Assembly: GCA_045226335.1 (NCBI GenBank)
Contig: JBGVCH010000101.1
Location: 1 to 11,092, forward strand
Direction of reading: 5' to 3'
DNA length: 11,092 bases
From: RUG11272 sp045226335
GTDB taxonomy: Bacteria; Bacillota; Clostridia; Christensenellales; Aristaeellaceae
Below the pieces are notes generated by a model. The model was given only the letters and a program-made list of their open reading frames with translations. It was not told where the DNA came from and made no database searches. Below are positions 6,449-11,092 of the stretch, piece after piece (positions within the stretch are counted from its first letter, which is position 1; every line of letters begins with the position of its first letter). The position numbers and the translations under genes were made by a program.

Positions 6449-6476
6449 CGACGAATTTACAAACGCGCATTTCCGC

Positions 6477-6505
6477 TTGCAAACCGCGCCGCAACCTGAT
6501 ACAAT
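6477..6505 (+). promoter_or_regulatory. Sigma-A promoter of the cyclophilin-zapA-U32-mutS2 operon
   Basis: TTGCAA (6477-6482) and TACAAT (6500-6505) are separated by exactly 17 bases. TG at 6497-6498 makes an extended -10. Transcription should start near 6512, leaving a leader of about 32 bases before the ATG at 6544. No riboswitch or hairpin leader fits in that space. Confidence 0.8.
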
Positions 6506-6543
6506 AGCAGCAGCCGAATGGCATCGAATAAGGAGGAACCACC

Positions 6544-7062
6544 ATGGCCCAGAATCCGACTTTTGTCATCACCCTCGCCGACGGCCGCCAGCTGAAGGGC
6601 GAGCTCTATCCCGACATCGCGCCCCAGTCCGTGGGCAATTTCATCGCGCTGGCCAACAGCGGCTTTTACGACGGGCTGATCTTCCATCGGGTCATCCCCG
6701 GCTTCATGATCCAGGGCGGCGACCCCAAGGGCATCGGCATCGGCGGCCCGGGCTATGCCATCAAGGGCGAGTTCGCCGCCAACGGCGTGAAGAACCCGCT
6801 GAAGCACACCTACGGCGTCCTCTCCATGGCCCGGAGCATGAACCCCAACTCCGCCGGCAGCCAGTTCTTCATCATGACCGGCAACAGCCCGCACCTGGAC
6901 GGCTCCTATGCCGCCTTCGGCAAGGTGCTGGAGGGCATGGAGGCCGCCGAGGACATCGTCAACGCACCCCGGGATTTTCGGGACAAGCCCCTGGAGGACC
7001 AGAAGATGGCTTCCGTCCGGGTGGAGACCTACGGCGCGGAATACCCCTTCAACAAACTGTGA
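6544..7062 (+). CDS. Cyclophilin-type peptidyl-prolyl cis-trans isomerase
   Basis: The 172-residue single-domain cyclophilin should catalyse cis-trans isomerisation of Xaa-Pro bonds during protein folding. No signal peptide is present, so it is cytoplasmic. Core motifs are FHRVIPGFMIQGGDP (47-61) with catalytic R49 and pocket residues F54, M55 and Q57; SAGSQFFI (103-110); and HLDGSYAAFGKV (117-128). Human CypA has Trp121 at the position of H117 here and His126 at about Y122, so cyclosporin binding should be weak, as in many bacterial members. AAGGAGG at 6530-6536 lies seven bases before ATG 6544, downstream of a good promoter. It is the first gene of the operon, and zapA begins 13 bases after its stop. 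The length and motifs are normal for bacterial PpiB-like proteins. Confidence 0.96.
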   Translation: MAQNPTFVITLADGRQLKGELYPDIAPQSVGNFIALANSGFYDGLIFHRVIPGFMIQGGDPKGIGIGGPGYAIKGEFAANGVKNPLKHTYGVLSMARSMNPNSAGSQFFIMTGNSPHLDGSYAAFGKVLEGMEAAEDIVNAPRDFRDKPLEDQKMASVRVETYGAEYPFNKL

Positions 7063-7075
7063 CGGAGCGCATCTC

Positions 7076-7354
7076 ATGAACAGCACCAAGCAGAAAACCA
7101 GCGTTTTTGTGGCGGGCAAGGAGTACAACATCGTCTCCTCGGATTCGCCGGAATACATGCAGCGGGTGGCGGCCTACGCGGACCGCAAGCTGCGGGAGAG
7201 CGCCCTGACCACCCGGCTGCCCAGGGCCCAGTCCGACGCCCTGGCCTGCCTGAACATGGCCGACGAGCTGATGAAAGCGAAGGATGAGAACCAGCGCCTT
7301 CGCCGGCAGCTCAGGGAAGCCCGGGAAGCGCTGGCCAGCCTGAAAGCAGAGTGA
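7076..7354 (+). CDS. zapA: Cell division protein ZapA
   Basis: This 92-residue protein fits ZapA, which binds FtsZ and promotes bundling of its filaments at the division site. The N-terminal half carries the family pattern VFVAGKEYNIVSSDSPEYMQRVAAY (9-33), followed by a helix with LACLNMADEL. The C-terminal half (about 62-92) is charged and helical with a heptad-like pattern, as expected for the ZapA dimerisation coiled coil. ATG 7076 is the natural start: GGAG lies eight bases before it and the family begins with a short polar stretch before the first strand. Longer in-frame extensions run into the cyclophilin gene and are unlikely. Bacillota often keep zapA close to mutS2 and U32-family genes, which matches this locus and supports the call. 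Confidence 0.93.
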   Translation: MNSTKQKTSVFVAGKEYNIVSSDSPEYMQRVAAYADRKLRESALTTRLPRAQSDALACLNMADELMKAKDENQRLRRQLREAREALASLKAE

Positions 7355-7360
7355 CACCCG

Positions 7361-9610
7361 ATGATGGAGAACCTCGCCCCGGCCGGGAGCCGGGAAGCCC
7401 TCGACAGGGCCGTGGCGGCCGGCGCCGACGCGGTCTATTTGGGGTGTTCCGCCTTCAGCGCCCGGGCCGGGGCCGGGAACTTTGACGAGCCGGCCCTGCG
7501 GGAGGCCGTGGCCTTCTGCCATTTTCATCACGTCCGGGTCCATGTGGCCGTGAACACCCTGGTGAAAGACGCCGAGTTCGGGGATCTCATGGCCCTGCTG
7601 GCCCTGCTGGCGGACGTCCGGGCGGACGCCGTGCTGGTGCAGGACCTGGGGGTGCTGCGGACGATCCGCGCCTGCTTCCCCGGGCTGACGGTCCACGCCT
7701 CCACCCAGATGAGCCTCCACAACGCCACAGGCGTCCGCTGGGCCGGCAAGACCGGCATGAAGCGGGTGGTGCTGGCCCGGGAGTGCCCGCTGGAGGAGAT
7801 CCGCCTGGCCGCCGCCACGGGGATCGAGAACGAAGTCTTCGGCCACGGAGCGCAGTGCGTCTGCGTCAGCGGCCAGTGCCTCTTCTCCTCCGCCGTGGGC
7901 GGGCGCAGCGGAAACCGCGGGCGGTGCGCCCAGCCCTGCCGGATGCAGTATACCCTGCGGGGGCGGAAGGGCGCCTGGCTCTCCCCCAGGGACGTCTGTC
8001 TCCGGGATGACCTGGCCGCCCTGGAGGAGGTCGGAGCCTGCTCCGTCAAGCTGGAAGGCCGACTGAAGCGCCCGGAGTATGTGGCTGCGGTCACCGCCTC
8101 CTACCGGAAGGGCCTGGACACCCGCCTGCCCGCCTCCGACGACGAAAAGCGCGGCCTGCTGCAGATCTTCCAGCGGGGCGGCTTCATGCGGGGCTACGCC
8201 ATGGGCTGCGAGGACGCGGCGGTCATCGACCCGGACCGGGTCAACCACGGCGGCGTGCCTCTGGGCGTCATTCTCCGGGCAGACATCCGCTTTGCCTGGG
8301 CCCGGACGGATCTGCCCCTCCACGACGGCGACCAGCTTCGGATCGAGACCCGGTCCGGGGATTATGAGATGCTGTACGCCGGCCCGGAAGTCCCGAAGGG
8401 CGGCACCGCCATGCTGCGGCTTCGGGAAGACGCCGGTGTGCGCCCCGGAGACGCCCTCGTCCGTCTCGCGGACAGTGAGCAGCTGAAGGCCGCCATGACC
8501 CTGCCCCTGCCGACGGTCCCCGTGAACTTCGAGCTGGAGGCTTTCCCGGGGCAGCCTCTGCGCCTGACCGCCTCGGACGGCAGCGTGTCGGTAACGGTGT
8601 CCGGCGATCCCGTCCAGCCCGCGCAGCGCCGTTCCCTGACCCCGGAGGACGCCGCGGCGCACCTGGGCAAAACCGGCGACACCGGGTTTGTCATGCGAGT
8701 ATGCAGCGTCCGGACCGGAAATGCCTTTGTGCCGGTTTCCGCCCTGAACGCCCTGCGCCGGGACGCCCTGATGATGCTGCGGGAGCGCCGCGCGGACGCC
8801 TTTGCCCCCGAAGCCTCCCCCGTCCTGCCCGTGGACGACTGTGTTCTGCCGGCCGCGCCGCAGCCCCTGACCGCCGTCGTACAGACCGCCGCTCAGCTGG
8901 ATGACGCGCCGGAAGGCGCGCGGATCGTCTGGTCCCCGGAGGACTGGCGCCTTCCCTCGTTGGAGGACGGGCTCGGTGCGTTCCCGGGCAAGGTCTGGCT
9001 GCAGCTCCCCACCGTGTGCCGTGAAGCCACGCTGCAGGCGATCCACGGCTTCGTCTCGTCTCACGCGGATCAGCTGGAGGGCGTGGTGCTGGGCTCCGTC
9101 GGCCAGCTGGGGCCGGACTGGCCCCTGCCCTTCGCGGCCGGGCCGGGGATCCCCGTGATGAACCGGCGGGCGGTGCAGTTCCTGCTGGAACAGGGCTGCC
9201 GCTTCGTCGTCGCGTCGCCCGAGCTGAACCGGCAGGAGCTGCGGACCCTCATGGCCGGTCAGCCGCCGGTGCTGGTGCCGTCCTTCGGAAGGATGCAGCT
9301 GATGCTGCTGCACCACTGCCCGGCCCGGACCCTGCTGGGTCTCCGCCAGGGACACGCGGCCTGCGCCCTGTGCGACCGGGACGATCCCGACAGTCTCCGG
9401 GACCTGACCCTCACGGACCGCACGGGGGTCTCCTATCCCCTTCAGCGTCTCCGCCTGCCGGAGGGCTGCACGGTCCGGCTGCTGAATTGTCTCCCCACCG
9501 ATCTGCGCGCGGAGGTCCAACGTGAAGGCTGGCCCCAGTGGCAGGTCTTCGACGCGATCCCAGCCGGCGGCGAAAAAACAAAAGCCCACTGGAACCGGGG
9601 CGTGGAATAA
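7361..9610 (+). CDS. U32-family protein with C-terminal extension (RlhA/TrhP-like RNA hydroxylation candidate)
   Basis: The 749-residue product begins with ENLAPAGSREAL, as U32 proteins do, and carries the U32 signature EVFGHGAQCVCVSGQC (158-173). Cysteines C166, C173, C189 and C193 (in RGRCAQPC), with C227 before KLEGRLKRPEY, are candidates for the iron-sulfur cluster found in characterised members. Although labelled peptidases, E. coli members hydroxylate RNA (TrhP on tRNA uridine 34, RlhA on 23S rRNA C2501) or act in ubiquinone synthesis (UbiU/UbiV). Length and a middle region (about 300-420) like DUF3656 favour the RlhA-type subgroup. A second barrel-like region follows, with C668-x2-C671 and a terminal WNRGVE typical of long clostridial members. 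Start ATG 7361 lacks a strong Shine-Dalgarno sequence and lies six bases after zapA, so coupling is likely. The exact RNA target is inferred. Confidence 0.88.
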   Translation: MMENLAPAGSREALDRAVAAGADAVYLGCSAFSARAGAGNFDEPALREAVAFCHFHHVRVHVAVNTLVKDAEFGDLMALLALLADVRADAVLVQDLGVLRTIRACFPGLTVHASTQMSLHNATGVRWAGKTGMKRVVLARECPLEEIRLAAATGIENEVFGHGAQCVCVSGQCLFSSAVGGRSGNRGRCAQPCRMQYTLRGRKGAWLSPRDVCLRDDLAALEEVGACSVKLEGRLKRPEYVAAVTASYRKGLDTRLPASDDEKRGLLQIFQRGGFMRGYAMGCEDAAVIDPDRVNHGGVPLGVILRADIRFAWARTDLPLHDGDQLRIETRSGDYEMLYAGPEVPKGGTAMLRLREDAGVRPGDALVRLADSEQLKAAMTLPLPTVPVNFELEAFPGQPLRLTASDGSVSVTVSGDPVQPAQRRSLTPEDAAAHLGKTGDTGFVMRVCSVRTGNAFVPVSALNALRRDALMMLRERRADAFAPEASPVLPVDDCVLPAAPQPLTAVVQTAAQLDDAPEGARIVWSPEDWRLPSLEDGLGAFPGKVWLQLPTVCREATLQAIHGFVSSHADQLEGVVLGSVGQLGPDWPLPFAAGPGIPVMNRRAVQFLLEQGCRFVVASPELNRQELRTLMAGQPPVLVPSFGRMQLMLLHHCPARTLLGLRQGHAACALCDRDDPDSLRDLTLTDRTGVSYPLQRLRLPEGCTVRLLNCLPTDLRAEVQREGWPQWQVFDAIPAGGEKTKAHWNRGVE

Positions 9611-9648
9611 TCCCGTTCTTCCCTCAAACCGACGCATTGGAGGCTCTT

Positions 9649-11092
9649 ATGATCCAAACTGCCATGCAGCAGCGCACCCTACGCGTGCTGGAATTCACCA
9701 AGATCCGGGAAGAGATGGCTTCCCTGGCCCTGACCCCCATGGGCGCCGAGCTGTGCCGCGCCCTGGAGCCCTCCTCCGACCTGGCCGAGGCCTCCCGCTG
9801 GCAGCAGGAGACCGAGGAGGCGGTCATCGTGCTGCAGTACGTGGGTGGAACGCCGCTGGTGGCCTCCGCGGACGTCCGGCCCTCCCTGTCCCTGGCGGAA
9901 AAGGGCGCTACCCTGTCCCAGAAGGCCCTGCTGGAGGTGGCGGGCATGCTCCGGGCCTCCCGGGCCGCCCGGGACGCTCTGGTCACCGACCGGGAAAACA
10001 CCCCCATCCTCACGGAGATGGCCGCCAGCCTCACCGACCTGCGCCGTGTGGAGCGGGACATCACCGACGCCATCCTTTCGGAGGACGAGATCGCCGACCA
10101 CGCGTCCAACACCCTCTTCGACATCCGCCGCCATCTTCGGGGCGCCAACGAGCGCATCAAGGACAAGCTGAACCAGATCCTGCGCTCCCCCGCCTACGCC
10201 GAGGCCCTGCAGGACACCCTCATCACCGTGCGCAACGGCCGGTATGTGCTGCCGGTCCGGGCCGATCACCGCTCCATGGTCCCAGGTCTCGTGCACGACC
10301 AGAGCGCGTCCGGCGCCACCCTTTTCATCGAACCCATGGCCGCGGTGGAGATGGGCAACGAGCTGAAGCAGTGGGAGTTGAAGGAGCGCCAGGAGATCGA
10401 GCGCATCCTGGCGTCCCTCTCCGCGGAGATCGCCCCCTACGCCGACACCCTGCGGGAGGACGTCACCCGGCTGGCGGAGCTGGATTTCATCTTCGCCAAG
10501 GGGCTCCTGAGCCGCCGGATGCGGGGCACCCAGCCCAAGCTGAACAGCGAGGGCCGGATCAACATCGTCCGGGGCCGCCACCCGCTGATTCCGGACGAGA
10601 AGGTGGTGCCCGGCTCCCTCTGGCTGGGGACGGATTTCACCGAGCTCATCATCACCGGCCCCAACACCGGCGGCAAAACCGTCACGCTGAAGACCGTGGG
10701 CCTGTTCACCCTGATGGCGGCGGCCGGCCTGCAGATCCCGGCGGACCTGGGCACCGAGATGGCCGTGTTCGAGCAGGTCTTCGCGGACATCGGCGACGAG
10801 CAGTCCATCGAGCAGAGCCTGTCCACCTTCTCCGGCCACATGACCAACATCGTCACCATCATGCGAGAAGTCACGCCCCGGGACCTGGTGCTGTTCGACG
10901 AGCTGGGCGCCGGCACGGACCCCACTGAGGGCGCCGCCCTGGCCCAGGCCATCCTGAACCGGCTGCGGGCCATCCATGTTCGCACCATGGCCACCACCCA
11001 CTACTCCGAGCTGAAGGCCTACGCCCTATCCACGCCGGGGGTTGAAAACGCCTCCGTGGAGTTCGACGTGGAGACCCTCCGGCCCACCTACC
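9649..11092 (+). CDS. mutS2: MutS2 ATPase, N-terminal 481 residues (cut by window edge)
   Basis: An open frame runs from ATG 9649 off the right edge. The N-terminal region starts TLRVLEFTKIREEMASLALT, typical of MutS2 rather than MutS, which has mismatch-recognition domain I instead. Helical core and clamp regions include RYVLPVRADHRSMVPGLVHD and SGATLFIEP. The ATPase shows Walker A GPNTGGKT (337-344, K343), QSIEQSLSTFSGHM, and Walker B LVLFDELGAGTDPTEGAALA with D417 and E418. MutS2 binds branched DNA and suppresses recombination in some bacteria; in Bacillus it also acts on collided ribosomes. The C-terminal linker and Smr nuclease domain, if present, lie beyond the window. GGAGG at 9639-9643 supports this start, 38 bases after the U32 gene. 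No separate promoter is obvious in that gap. Confidence 0.97.
   Translation, partial: MIQTAMQQRTLRVLEFTKIREEMASLALTPMGAELCRALEPSSDLAEASRWQQETEEAVIVLQYVGGTPLVASADVRPSLSLAEKGATLSQKALLEVAGMLRASRAARDALVTDRENTPILTEMAASLTDLRRVERDITDAILSEDEIADHASNTLFDIRRHLRGANERIKDKLNQILRSPAYAEALQDTLITVRNGRYVLPVRADHRSMVPGLVHDQSASGATLFIEPMAAVEMGNELKQWELKERQEIERILASLSAEIAPYADTLREDVTRLAELDFIFAKGLLSRRMRGTQPKLNSEGRINIVRGRHPLIPDEKVVPGSLWLGTDFTELIITGPNTGGKTVTLKTVGLFTLMAAAGLQIPADLGTEMAVFEQVFADIGDEQSIEQSLSTFSGHMTNIVTIMREVTPRDLVLFDELGAGTDPTEGAALAQAILNRLRAIHVRTMATTHYSELKAYALSTPGVENASVEFDVETLRPTY

Noticed and set aside
6436..6449. Possible CcpA catabolite-response element (TGAAAAGCGTTTCC)
   Set aside because: It resembles the cre consensus, but TG and CG are separated by five bases instead of four, and the last base does not match. 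It is kept only as a generic candidate operator.
5196..7079. A 627-codon plus-strand frame across the cellulase gene, the promoter region and the cyclophilin gene
   Set aside because: It crosses two well-supported genes and a divergent promoter region. The translation has low complexity (Val, His, Arg rich) and matches no family.
7590..7631. Short tandem repeat-like run (GCCCTGCTG twice, then GCGGACGTCCGGGCGGACG)
   Set aside because: It is in frame inside the U32 gene, encodes Leu/Ala helix residues, and is explained by codon bias; there is no sign of a mobile or regulatory repeat.
7049..9637. An 862-codon open frame on the minus strand antisense to the U32 gene
   Set aside because: It mirrors the U32 gene in a G+C-rich region where stop codons are rare. 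Its translation is rich in Gly, Gln, His, Arg and Pro with no recognisable domain, and it spans the 3' end of zapA and the gap after U32.
9522..10928. A 468-codon plus-strand frame overlapping mutS2
   Set aside because: The frame starting at 9649 encodes MutS2 with Walker A and B motifs. The overlapping frame is Arg, Gly, Pro and His rich, as expected of an out-of-frame shadow.
1..11092. Search for a defence island, prophage, CRISPR array or retroelement
   Set aside because: No spaced repeats, integrase, transposase, reverse transcriptase, nuclease-helicase pair or toxin-antitoxin pair is evident. The methyltransferase is the only defence-related gene and it lacks partners here.

Overview
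The window is G+C-rich bacterial DNA (44-45 of 60 bases in lines I counted inside the U32 and mutS2 genes), densely packed with 11 protein genes and no RNA gene, CRISPR array or insertion sequence that I can see. Gene content and order (YacL-like PIN-TRAM protein, dtd, zapA next to a U32-family gene and mutS2, strong GGAGG ribosome sites) point to a Bacillota member of class Clostridia. A secreted GH5 cellulase of the subfamily-4 type suggests a plant-fibre-degrading gut or rumen organism. The lineage is inferred; no rRNA is present to fix it.

Layout. (1) Plus strand, 2-3956: the 3' end of a gene with a FlgD-like Ig repeat, a membrane PIN-TRAM protein, D-aminoacyl-tRNA deacylase (dtd), a cysteine-rich YkgJ-like protein and a solitary beta-class DNA methyltransferase. 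Gaps run from 0 to 12 bases, so this looks like one operon, closed by a hairpin at 3967-4006. (2) Minus strand, 6374 down to 4013: a secreted GH5 endoglucanase followed by two membrane-anchored proteins built from one small beta-rich domain (two copies, then one). Stop and start codons overlap at both junctions. The middle gene is clearly lower in G+C. This operon converges on the methyltransferase operon and shares its terminator. (3) Intergenic 6375-6543: two divergent promoters, both with an extended -10, and an imperfect palindrome over the -35 box of the cellulase promoter. (4) Plus strand, 6544-11092: cyclophilin, zapA, a long U32-family protein with a C-terminal extension, and mutS2 (cut by the window edge), apparently transcribed from the promoter at 6477-6505.

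How the genes work together. The two plus-strand blocks are mostly housekeeping: RNA binding and turnover, chiral proofreading, protein folding, division, RNA modification and DNA/ribosome rescue. The accessory content is the orphan methyltransferase and the cellulase operon. The cellulase operon is the most unusual part: an exported glycosidase is translationally coupled to two anchored proteins of unknown role that share a domain, which suggests they act with the enzyme at the cell surface.
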